A stretch of DNA of 64,000 nt from Pseudogymnoascus destructans (lineage: Eukaryota > Ascomycota > Leotiomycetes > Thelebolales > Thelebolaceae). The stretch covers positions 496,001 through 560,000 of the forward strand of contig NW_020167526.1 of NCBI RefSeq assembly GCF_001641265.1, given 5' to 3'. Of this stretch, positions 20,661 to 30,911 are shown piece after piece. How positions within the stretch are numbered: the stretch's first letter is position 1; the number at the start of each line of letters is the position of its first letter. Below the pieces are notes generated by a model, which saw nothing but the letters and a program-made list of their open reading frames with translations, searched no databases and was not told where the DNA came from. Made by a program: the position numbers and the translations under genes.

Positions 20661-21501
20661 GACGATTATAGATCACGGTCTAGTCTGAAGATTTGGGACC
20701 GGACCGGACCATGGTCTGGTCTGGGGTCGGTCAACCGATGGGGCCGGTCCCCCATGACGCAACCTAAGTGTATGATCCATCTCTCATTGGCCAACCCCGC
20801 CAAGATACATCAAGCAATGCCCCTATGGATAGAAATTACGGGTATAATTCCGCATCCGTTGCGTTTTTCAACGGTGCGGGGAAAGGATTAAAGTTGTTGC
20901 GCTGTTATGCTTGTTACGCCTCATTTGGCGTGTACAGGATTCAGTGGAATCTTGGTGTTTTGTCTGCAAATCCTTACCCTTTTGAAGGTGAGTGACGCCT
21001 AAGTACTGTACAACTGCAGCTTACTGTTAGTGTATGCCGCTCTATACAGTACTCTTCTTTGCTTTGTAGCCACAGAATGTAGTGAGCACTACTGGCATCC
21101 GGCTGACTGCCTTGTCCTTGTAATGGCGTACTGTGGGAGGCGTTATTTCGGGCTTACTCATTCCCTTGCCCTTTAACTCCTTGGAAATGTCAATTTACGA
21201 GATGATCATCTTGATCGTGGGCCGTCGGCTCTTCGCCTAATTGGCGACGATGAGGATGAAGGATTGCGGCCCCCGTACCTTGGCGCTCCCGCCAATTCAA
21301 GACAACATGGGCAAGCTCAACAATGATCCTCGCACGTGGACGAGATGCGGAGGGGGCCATGCTTACGATGTACAGCATGTCCACGGGTAGTACGTGTATA
21401 AGTAAAGTCGCTCTTGCTTTAATTTAATGTTACGCAATAGAGAGGGGTTGCTAAAATAAAGTCTCGGTCGTCAAGAACCAAATTGATTGACAGTTATCAC
21501 C
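20661..21501. other. intergenic, nothing recognised
   Basis: No supported gene. It contains a GGTC/GACC-rich palindromic stretch at about 20695-20750. The last part is the promoter and 5' UTR of the mannosidase gene. Confidence 0.5.
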
Positions 21502-23374
21502 ATGCTCATCTCGATACTTCATTTGGCCTCCGGCCTGTCACTCGCCACAGTCGCATTAGCAGCGCCGCAAAGCTGCGTACCAAAGCAGGACGACAGTGCA
21601 ACGCGTGCCGCGGCTGTGAAGGAGGCCTTCGAATTCGCATGGGAAGGTTATTATAAGTATGCCTTCCCGCATGACGAACTCCGCCCAGTTACAAACGGAT
21701 TTACGAATTCAAGGTACGTTCTTCTCCCTAAATCCTACTCTATATAGTTTAGTTTTTAACAATTTTTTAGAAATGGCTGGGGAGCAAGCGCAGCCGACGC
21801 CCTCAGTACGGCATTGGTTATGGAGATCCCCGAAATTGTGAATCAAATTGTGGATTACATCCCAACTGTGGATTTCACCAAAACTAATGACCAAGTCAGC
21901 CTGTTTGAGACGACGGTAAATAGCCTTCGCAGATTCAAGGAATTAGGACCCACGCTAACTGAATAGATTCGATACCTAGGGGGCATGATATCTGGATATG
22001 ATCTCTTGAAAGGACCTTTGGCGAGTCTGATCCCTGATGTAAGGAGAGCAGCTGACCGACACCGAGCTACATCCCCACATGATCAAACGCCAACTGACTT
22101 TCAACAGAACAAGAATATTGAATCGCTCCTTGCCCAATCAAAGAATCTGGCAGACCAGATGAAGTTCGCATTTGATACGCCGTCTGGAGTGCCCGCGAAT
22201 AACCTTAATCTCGAGGCGCAGGCCACCGATGGGGGTGATACCAATGGCATCGCCACCATTGGCACCCTGGTTCTGGAATGGACTCGATTGTCTGATCTGA
22301 CTGGCGACGATGAATATGCCAAGCTTAGTCAGAAGGGGGAATCGCACCTCCTAGCCCCGAAGCCAGAGAATAATGTTCCATTCCCCGGCCTTATCGGAAC
22401 GAACGTCAACCTTACCACTGGCGAATTCGTAGATGCTCGTGGGGGTTGGGGGGGTGGCGATGACTCTTTTTATGAGTACCTCATTAAGATGTACATTTAT
22501 GATCCGTCCCGATTCAAGACGTATAAAGACCGGTAATATGACAGGTTCCTTGACTGCCTTTATCTAACAAATATAGCTGGATTCTTGCCGCCGATTCCAC
22601 TATCAAGCACCTTACATCCCACCCGAAACCCAGACCAGACCTTACGTTCGTTGCTAACTACGACGGAGCCAACTTGCAAGAAAATTCAGGGCATCTAACC
22701 TGCTTTGATGGTGGCAATTTCCTTCTTGGCGGGTCTGTCTTAAAGAGGAAGGATTACATTGATTTCGGTCTATCTCTCGTGGACGGCTGCCGCGCGACCT
22801 ACACAGCGACTAAAACCCATATTGGCCCCGAGGGATTCTCTTGGGATGCTAGCAAAGTCCCAACTAATCAAGCTGATTTCTTCAAAAAGAATGGCTTTTA
22901 TATCACTTCCCCAGACTATGTCTTGCGCCCTGAGGTCATTGAAAGCTATTACTACGCATACCGGATTACTAGGGACCAAAAGTACCAAGAATGGGCATGG
23001 GATGCTTTTGTAGCGATTAATGCGACCACCCGAGTTGGCAGCGGCTTCAGTTCCATCTCTGATGTCAATGCCGAGGGTGGAGGCCAGAAGACAAACTTTC
23101 AGGAGAGTTTCCTGTTTGCAGAGGTCTTAAAATACACCTACCTGATTCATGCCAAGGTTTGTTACACCCTTCTCCATGAATTCATATACAACTCCCCCTT
23201 CCAACCCCCTTAACTATCATACCCTGCGATCATTTGGCATATTACTGTATTGCGCATAAAAGCTAATATAAACTGCAGGATAACGTCTGGCAAGTGGATG
23301 GCAAGGGAAATAACGCATTTGTTTTTAACACTGAAGCGCATCCTTTCCAGATCTACAAAGGCGCAAGCAAGTAA
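21502..23374 (+). CDS. GH47 class I alpha-1,2-mannosidase, secreted
   Basis: Five exons: 21502-21713, 21771-21915, 21967-22532, 22577-23156, 23279-23374, giving 532 residues. The ATG at 21502 has a CACC context and begins a signal peptide (MLISILHLASGLSLATVALA). GH47 blocks in order: NGFTNSRNGWGASAADAL, VSLFETTIRYLGGMISGYDLL, EWTRLSDLTGD, DDSFYEYLIKM, HLTCFDGGNFLLGG, YVLRPEVIESYYYAYRIT, QESFLFAEVLKYTYL and FNTEAHPF near the C-terminus; the acidic residues in DSFYEYL, RPEVIES and TEAHP are the known active-site positions. Family enzymes trim alpha-1,2-linked mannose from Man9-type N-glycans (EC 3.2.1.113) with a calcium ion. The apparent stop at 21964 lies inside intron 2. No membrane anchor besides the signal peptide, so probably extracellular or Golgi lumen. 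The gene is isolated between transposon blocks. Confidence 0.9.
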
Positions 23375-23970
23375 GGTTCGACATTGGGCAGCCTGCCTAT
23401 AACTCGAAGGCACCATGCATAAATACAATACATATGCTTCTGGCAGGTCTTGAATCTACAGGGTATTCTTTCTCTCTCATACCATATAATTATGCCCTTT
23501 CCCGTCTGGTCTGTGATATTTTTCGTCCGTATGGTTTAATCCCAGGAAGAATGCGCTAGAAATGCCTCAATTGCCGATGCCTAGTCCCAGTACTCTCATC
23601 TGTATAAGTTACACTTATATTCGACTTCTCATATTTATCATCTGTTGGGCGCCAGGTTGAAACCAATCTAGGCTTAGTCTAACGCCGCCAAGACCCATAA
23701 ATGTATGATAGTGACACACAACACTGGTGGTACGATGCTTGTCTGTGGAACTTCAATTATATCAAGATTCTTATAAATAAAACCCAAGGATGGTGCTGCG
23801 TACCGTCACATGACGAGCCTGTTGATCACTGATAATAGCGCCCTCTACTCTACAACCCCGCCTTAAATATATACAGTGCCAGCATCCAGCAATCAAGGTA
23901 TCAGGCTCTAAGATCCTTCCTCTCACTGCATCGCACTCAAAAGCTACACTAACTCCCAATAGTATTCAAA
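23375..23970. other. intergenic, nothing recognised
   Basis: Holds the mannosidase 3' region and the upstream region of the broken GFA gene (TATA-like TTAAATATATAC at about 23864). Confidence 0.5.
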
Positions 23971-24169
23971 ATGGCAACCAAGGCCGTTGAATCACTCTCC
24001 TCCTCTCTCTCAACCACCACCATCTCCCCCGGCCGCCGTCCCTACACGGGGTCCTGCGGCTACACCAAATATCTCACCCTCCCACCGCCCATCATCTCCG
24101 CCAACCCACCCTCACCCTCCGCATCCGGAAATGCAACTGTTCGACCTGCCAGAAGATTTCGTACTAGGG

Positions 24170-24311
24170 TGTTCTAATCCCAACTTGTACGCGGATCTGT
24201 TCTGTACTTAAGTCGGTAGGGGGTCATTCTAATGGATGCGTAGGGCAGGGTCATTTGCATGCGATCCATTATAGGGATGAGCTCGCTCTAATTGTCCTAG
24301 TAATGGGATAC
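24170..24311 (-). repeat. scrap of gypsy-B integrase inside the GFA gene
   Basis: About 140 bp align to 8689-8836 (for example AGTCGGTAGGGGGTCAT and TAATGGGATAC in both). It replaces the intron or coding stretch between CNCSTCQK and VRLMDEPND. No LTR and no target duplication, so it looks like a repair-captured fragment. Confidence 0.8.
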
Positions 24312-24516
24312 ACGTCCGCCTGATGGATGAGCCGAACGACTTTCTGCTTTTGGGTTCGCTGAACCCTACGGATGGGGGCTTGAGCGATTATACGTGCTTT
24401 AAGGGGGGTATTCACTGGTACTTCTGCAGCAAGTGTGGGGTTAGATGCTTTGCTTTCGCTGGCGAGGGAGTGGTCCGTGAGGTTGAGGTAGAAGGTGCAG
24501 AAGGTGTGGGCGGCGG

Positions 24517-27500
24517 CAGTGTGGCCAATAGTTTATCAGTTTATCAGTTTAACCAGTCCAGTCCAGTCCAGTTCAGTTCAGTCCAGTTCAGTCCAGTTTA
24601 AGGTTTCAACAGTTCAGTTCAGTTCAGTTTAGCAAAATTTATATCAGTTCAGTTCAGTCCAAACTATTAGTTCCAATCACGTGGGAAGTCAAGTGCTAGG
24701 CTTGTTGGGAATCGGAACGGGAGCTGAGGGATTCCGGGTTTTTGGCCTAGAAGTTTGGTAATCCGCACCGAGGGGCCAGCGTTCCATGGCCCTTAGCGGG
24801 GCAGGTGAAAACTCTGTACCCAGAACAGTGGGCATACGGAGGATTACGGTAATTACTGTAGGGCCCCAAAACGCCCATAAATAGTGAGTAGGCCATTAGA
24901 ATAGTTAGAATCAATTGACCCGAATGCTGTAATCTATTGTCGAAGCCTTCTTGCCCATTGCGCAAAACCTGAAGGTCCGACTGACAAAACCGCCACACGA
25001 TTTGTGCACGGTGACAATTTTTCGGTCCTTCCCCCAACAGGCTGCTCTCCACAGCTACATGGAAGCCTAGACAGTGACCACTGCTGCCTATCGTACCTAC
25101 CAATCTTGTTCACTATTCTTTCGTCTGCTGCTATTCATTTTTCATACCTAGATTCCTTGGTTACAATTCAGTACTACAATATAAACCACTATGGCCTCCC
25201 AACAGTCTGATAGCCTGTCAATCATTGACAGCGGACAATCTAGAGCACCTTGTTCATCCTCTCTCTCAACTCCTACACAAAAACGCGATCGCAGATCAAA
25301 GATATGGGACTACAATGAAACCTCACGGGAGACACGTATTACCAACTCAAGTGGAAAGATGCTCTGGCGATGCAAGCTATGTCACAAAGAGTATCTGGAG
25401 TCTGGAGGCACTGCTAATATATCGAGTCATTTAATAAAGGCTCATAGCGTCGATATAATGTCTTCACAAGCCGCGAAAGTCCTCTCCCGGCAAACCAGCA
25501 TTAAAGAAGCTATGGCCCGGGGCCAAGAGACTAGCTATAAACGCCGCCGCCTAGCTGAAGAGCCAGATACAGAGCATACGATGGATCCTGCAGTACTAGA
25601 GCACCTTTACGTGCGGTGGATAACTGCTTGTAGAGTTTCTTTTCGTATGGTTTCCCAAGGAATTTAGGGCGTTTCTTCATTACCTTAATCCAGAAGTGGA
25701 TGTTTGGCTTCCTGATTCGCATATGTCAATACAAGCGTGGACGCTCCGTACGTATGAAAATGAGTGACTACGGATACAACAGAAGGTCCAATCAGCACTC
25801 TCCAAAGTCCACTTTACTGTAGATCTATGGTCCTCCCCTAATTCCCTAGCGATTCTTGGAATGATTGCGCATTATATCAGTGAAAATGGGGAGTTGACAC
25901 ATTCTGTACTTGCCTTAAAGGAGATAGAGGGAAAACATTCAGGTTAGTACTTTGAAATGGTCTAATCGTTGTTTAACTAAGAATGAGTTTAGGAGAGAAT
26001 CAAGCGCAGATCATTATGCAGGTCATTAATGACTATGGGATTGCTTCAAAGGTTGGATACTTTGTAATGGACAATGCAGACAATATGATACAATGACGGT
26101 GTCTTTATCTGAGAGTCTGTATAAATCATTCTCATGTTTTAGACTTTAGTTAACTCATTTTACAGTGCTCTTGGATCAGTACAAAATCTACTACAACCTA
26201 CTTTCTCACAGGCTTCGGTGCAATGGCCACATCATCAATCTGGCAGCCCAAGCCTTTCTCTTTCAAACTGAGGATGAAGCTCTTGCAGAAGAGAACAATA
26301 CAAAGCTATTGTCGCTCCCCACAGAAGCTGAAATGGCACGGTGGAGAAAGAAAGGGCCACTTGGCAGGCTACATAACATTGTAGTTCATATACAAAGGAG
26401 CCCGCAACGGATCGCTAGATTTCAAGAGCTTAGTGGAGGCCGTAACCTTGCACGGGACAACTCGACATGGTGGAACTCTTGGTACAGAATGATCAGCACT
26501 GCTATAATTCTCAAAACGCCTGTCAATCTCTATTGTCATCAATAGAGAACGACCGCGACTTATTGTCAGAGCAGGACTGGATTGAGCTTCAAAAGCTTCA
26601 GGACTTTCTCCTGACTTTTCACCATGCCACACTTTCTACAGAAGCTTGTGGTGACACAATCGATAAAGTACTGCTATCAATGGACTTTCTGCTTGAGCAG
26701 TTTGAAGACGCTAAGCGAGTATATGCTGAGGATTCTTTTATGAGTCCTTGCTGCAACTCAGGGTGGGCCAAGTTGGATAAGTACTACACCCTCACTGACA
26801 GATCTCCTGTTTATATTGCAGACTTAGTATTATGTCCACAATGGAAATGGGATTATATTGAAAGTAGCTGGCTGAAGGAATGGCATGCCGATTGTAAGGC
26901 AAAGATGCAGGAGTTCTGGGAGTCAGATTACAAGTTGACTGCGGTTTCAGTGCCTACGCAAGCATCCCAGGCAACAGAGTCAGCAAATTCTGGGGTCTCT
27001 AATGCCTTTACATAATATATTCAGCGGAAGCAACAAACCAGCCTCGAAAGCGATGAATATGCAAAGTATTTACAAGCCCCAACACTTCCAGAAGTCAGGG
27101 ACCCACGGTCTTGGTGGTTGGAACCAACACAATGACTAACCTACCCAAACCTTAGCCACATGGCCTTGGATATGTTGTCGATTCCGGCAATGTCAGCAGA
27201 GCCGGAGCGTCTCTTTTCAGCCTGTAAAATCACTCTTACTGACCGCAGGAATCAGCTAGGCATCGAGTCTATTCAGGCGATTGAGTGTTGCAAGTCGTGG
27301 TTGTGCCGGGGGAGCATACCATATGTGGATGATCTTGAAGTGCCTTCTGACCTGTTGGTCATTGATAGATCAGTTCTACTTCAGCCATACTAGTCTAGCT
27401 GTATCCGGCAGATCATGGGCTGCAATTTGAACTAGTTTTAAGTTATTTGAGGTGTTGACTATTGAGTTATTGCATGTTGAAGTTATTGGTGTTTACCATA

Positions 27501-27687
27501 TGGAATCACGTGTACAAACTATTAGTTTATCAGTTTACCAGTTCGTTTATCAGTCCGTTCAAGCCAAATGTTATCAGTTCAGTTTGAGACCTCGACAGTT
27601 CAGTTTGAGACCTCGACAGTTCAGTTCAGTTCAGTTTGACCCTCTAAGCTAAACTGAACTGAACTGTTTGGACTATTGGCCACACTG
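24517..27687 (+). mobile_element. hAT-2 transposon in the GFA gene
   Basis: 3171 bp with inverted ends CAGTGTGGCCAATAGT and the perfect 8-bp duplication GGCGGCGG (24509-24516 and 27688-27695). Long arrays of CAGTT/CAGTC pentamers lie just inside both ends (24536-24655, 27540-27640). Confidence 0.95.
25191..27393 (+). pseudogene. hAT-2 transposase, decayed
   Basis: BED zinc finger at the start (WDYNETSRETR, then CKLCHKEY ... HLIKAHS). Then, across frameshifts and stops, VHFTVDLWSSPNSLAILGMIAHYI, CNGHIINLAAQAFLF, ARDNSTWWNSWYRMI, and the C-terminal dimerisation block MALDMLSIPAMSAEPERLFSACK. At least one possible intron (about 25943-25990). A TGA at about 25764, frame changes around 25660 and 26500, and a stop at 27013 make it non-functional. 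Confidence 0.85.
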
Positions 27688-28044
27688 GGCGGCGGACCCT
27701 GAGAAATGGGGGAAGGGCAAGGTTGCATACTTGAGTGTTAATGCCGCGACGTTGGATAATAACCAGGAGAGGTTAGATCTTACCGAGTGGACTGAGAAGG
27801 GATGGATTTCTTATATAGATTGGAAAAAAAACGCTGATGAGGCACGTATCGGAAAACCGCATGAGGGTGGAATGTATTAGGCTCTATTGTGTGCTACATT
27901 AATAAACTCTGAATTATGATATTTCTTAAAGTCCCTCTTTGGGCTTTTGGGCACTACGAGCATGAGATATTCGTTAAACCGCCACTTATGCCTAAGTTCC
28001 GGACTAGTGCTCGTGATATCTAACCTTTAGAACATAGTTTATAG

Positions 28045-28310
28045 TAATGAAGAAACGGCTCTTTGGCACTGTCCCGTAAAAGAGAAAGAAAGGCCCTGAT
28101 CTTTTAGTTATAGACTACAGTTCCTGCTAATGAAGAAATGTTTCGCAGCACTGTTCTCTTTAAAGGAAAGAAAGGGCTGCTAATGTCTAAGTTCTAGAGT
28201 AGGGATTCTTTTAATGAAAAAACGGCTTCTCGGTGCTATCCTTCCGAAGAGAAAGAAAGGCCCCTAACGTCAAAGTTGCAGACTAGAGTTGCCCTCGATT
28301 AATAAATGGG
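28045..28310. repeat. degenerate tandem repeats, about 75-93 bp period
   Basis: Units begin TAATGAAGAAACGG (28045), TAATGAAGAAATG (28138), TAATGAAAAAACGG (28212) and TAATAAATGGG (28300), each followed by a GCACTGT-like and an AAGAGAAAGAAAGG-like block. No ORF. The rest of 27881-28585 shows nothing else. Confidence 0.55.
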
Positions 28311-28585
28311 TTCTAAACACCAACCTCGAACTACATAAGAACCAAGCTTGTGGCAAAGGACACGGGCGTAGAGCACTGAAATTAAACGCATGGCACCGAT
28401 ATTATCTAACATTCACGGCCTCTTCGGGACTATTACGCACTGTTCTTACGTCGGAATTTCAAATGACTTGTTTGGGGGGATAAATTGTAAAATTAAAATC
28501 TAATATCTTAGAATACCCATCTCCATCCCCAAAGAATTAAAAATCAACGAATTGATTGGCCTCCCCCGGATGTAGAATATCGTCA

Positions 28586-29701
28586 TCAGACCCTCTTCAG
28601 AGCGGTTCCATCGCTGATTTTTTCTCCTTCTTCCATGACGCGACAGACACCAAGCTCCACTGCCTCTTCCCAGTTGCTTGCAATCTTACCCACTGCTAGT
28701 TTCAAGCCACCAAGAGCCATCTTCGCTTTCTCAGTCCTCATAAGCCTTCCTGCCTTGGCTGCTAGATCATTGACAAATGGGCTCTTGGAGTAATCGCGAT
28801 CCAGGTGCCTCACATCCAGAGAAACAACAACTCTGGTCTTCCCTTCCAACTTCACAACGATGTTAATCACTCTGCAACGAAGTCGCTCCAACAGTTTGAT
28901 TACTCGTGACCCCTCTGTAAAGAAATTGGCAAACGTCATCGGATCTTCAGCCTCTGCGGCGGTTGGATCTTTTGACAGAGCCCTTAGCGCAAAAGCAAGA
29001 GTGATAGAGTCCAAAGCCACGTCGCTTGCGATCAAAGTCTGAATGGAGTTGGCAGTGTCTTGCATCCACACCAAGCTCGAAGTCTCCTTGGTGTGCTCGA
29101 TCACCACATTTCGGAACAGGTAGACGTATGCTGGGTATAAGCATTGATCGAACCTCGAGATGGCTCTGTTGTCTCGCACAAGTGCATGGAAAGTATTGCG
29201 CTGATACAGGAAGTTGGTGGCCTCTTCGTTTATCTTTTTGCAGACTCGCAGAATTCCCAGGTCAAGTCCCGCGTTTCTTTGTACGTCGCACCAGTCGGGA
29301 TAGAGAATGATGGGTGCGTTGCTGATAAGAAGATGGCCATAGACAATTTCTCGGAGCTCCATTGGAAGATTTGACAGAAGAGGATATGCAGGTTTCTCCA
29401 CCGGTGCTAGATTGGATTTTGCTTCCCGCTTCAACCTTGCACTCTCTTTTCTGGCCTTCAGGCCTTGATAGCACCTTGGTTTGGAGATTGCGAAGGTAGG
29501 CCCAGAGTTCAATACTCCCCATGTCAGATGACAAGTTGAATCTTTGGCAAAGCTCGTGCTGTAGTCTGGTGGGTTCATTGGTTCTTCCCCTGCTCTTTCG
29601 GACATCGACAGCACATCTTCCCTGCAGAGTAGGCGTTTCTGGTAGGCTTTACGACTTCTGAAAGGCTGTTCCGCTTCAGAGGTATTGGATTCAGTCGCCA
29701 T
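28586..29701 (-). CDS. hypothetical F-box/2EXR-like protein
   Basis: 371 residues from ATG 29701 to 28586, no introns needed. N-terminal 100 residues are low in structure and basic; then LLSNLPMELREIVYGHLLIS (about 112-131) resembles the first helices of F-box/2EXR domains common in fungi, followed by LRVCKKINEEATNFLYQRNTF (about 155-175), the usual companion motif. The C-terminal half has no recognised domain. Such proteins are a large expanded family in Pezizomycotina and rarely have known roles. Divergent from SAD1, with about 1.2 kb between starts. Confidence 0.7.
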   Translation of the reverse strand: MATESNTSEAEQPFRSRKAYQKRLLCREDVLSMSERAGEEPMNPPDYSTSFAKDSTCHLTWGVLNSGPTFAISKPRCYQGLKARKESARLKREAKSNLAPVEKPAYPLLSNLPMELREIVYGHLLISNAPIILYPDWCDVQRNAGLDLGILRVCKKINEEATNFLYQRNTFHALVRDNRAISRFDQCLYPAYVYLFRNVVIEHTKETSSLVWMQDTANSIQTLIASDVALDSITLAFALRALSKDPTAAEAEDPMTFANFFTEGSRVIKLLERLRCRVINIVVKLEGKTRVVVSLDVRHLDRDYSKSPFVNDLAAKAGRLMRTEKAKMALGGLKLAVGKIASNWEEAVELGVCRVMEEGEKISDGTALKRV

Positions 29702-30911
29702 TTTTGGCAGCAAGTGAAAAGAAAAGAGGAAGAGGTAATATGAGACTAAGGAGTGATGGATTGTAGCTCTTTTTGGCAGACAAGTCTAGATGTAAACGCT
29801 AGTGCCAGTGAGGATGAGCTGATCCGGAAATGAAATGAGGTCAGCTCGAGGAATTGGCGGCGTCTAATCTTAGAATTGTGGTATCTTTGTTGGTGTCAAG
29901 TGCCTACGGGTGAGGTTAGAATTGGGACGGAAAAACGGGATGTTGAGAACTTGCCTTGGATTCTAGACAATTGGGAGTGGAAACGAGAAAGAAAGACGGA
30001 AGGTCACGGCAAACATGGAAGGCTGAAGCTGGCAGATATCGAAGGTTGAGGGTTCAGGGTGGTACGAAGAGGTATCGTAATTTGTGGGGAAGAAAAAAAA
30101 AAAGAAACAGAGAAAGAAGGAAAGGTGGGTGGCCGCGACATGCTAAGAGGCTCGAGGTTTGGTTGAAGTTTGAGGTTAGAGGGCGGAGGAGGGTGAAGAT
30201 CGAAAGGTGAATGGCGATGGAAAGAACAAACAAGATATAATTTGAATGTTGTGAGAAAGATAAGGATAAGGGGAGAAGGCTAAGCGAAGGGGGTTTCAGG
30301 AGATCAATAATAGACGAAATGGAAACAGTGACTTGGCAAGCCATAATTGGTACTGAGTTACTAGCGTGGAGCAACGAGGAGCGGAGACTTTGGTGTATAT
30401 ATAGCTAGCCACTTGGTATAGTGACTGGTAATAGAGTCGAAGGTGGGTTACTGGGTTTCTGGCGTGGCTTTAGATAGTGAATATGAATAATTAAATAAAT
30501 ATATAGGAAGCTCCGACCTCATACGAATCACACAGGTGCAGCACAGAGGTGAGGTAACAATTGTTTTCTTTCAGCAACGAACGATAACTATGCAGATAAA
30601 ACGAATACTTTATCCCAAACAGATCAGCCCATTTATATTGCCCATATTACATCCAGCCTGTGGTGCTTCACTGCTTTGATTATCTTCAGCTGTATACAGT
30701 TCGGTATAATATAGTCAACAGTTATCACATTTGATCTTGGTGGTCGAGGTGACCAATCGCAGCAAACGCCCCATAGAAGTGATGACTAAGCGCCACGTTG
30801 AAAATGGCCCGCGAGGCTTCAGCCTTTTGGGCCCAAAAGCTTCAGTACTGCTCTAAATAGGCGACGTCGGAAACTGGTCAACGCGCCAAAACGAATACCT
30901 TCACCAAACAA
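29702..30911. promoter_or_regulatory. divergent intergenic region upstream of SAD1
   Basis: 1.2 kb with purine-rich stretches (30080-30125, poly-A/G) and no supported ORF. It must hold the promoters of the F-box-like gene and SAD1. Confidence 0.4.

Larger units (their letters stand above)
23971..27880 (+). pseudogene. GFA-domain (CENP-V/GFA type) zinc protein, broken three ways
   Basis: Three collinear pieces. (1) 23971-24166: MATKAVESLSS, PYTGSCGYTKYLTLPPP, and then, in another frame, the zinc motif CNCSTCQK; the expected CHCG has lost two residues. (2) 24312-24516: VRLMDEPNDFLLL, GGLSDYTCFKGGIHWYFCSKCGVRCFAF. (3) 27688-27880: AADPEKWGKGKVAYLSVNAATLD to a stop, ending KPHEGGMY. Between 1 and 2 sits a gypsy scrap; between 2 and 3 a hAT element. 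Piece 3 is one frame off from piece 2 even after excision of the hAT. GFA proteins bind zinc through CXXC pairs; the namesake was linked to glutathione and formaldehyde, but most fungal members have no proven function. It is dead here. Confidence 0.75.

Noticed and set aside
21916..21966. In-frame TAG in the GH47 mannosidase as evidence of a pseudogene
   Set aside because: The stretch is an intron (GTAAAT, CTAAC, TAG); removing it restores the conserved FETT-IRYLGGM block.
24517..27687. hAT-2 transposase as a domesticated host gene
   Set aside because: It has stops, frameshifts, inverted ends and a target duplication, so it is a decayed transposon.
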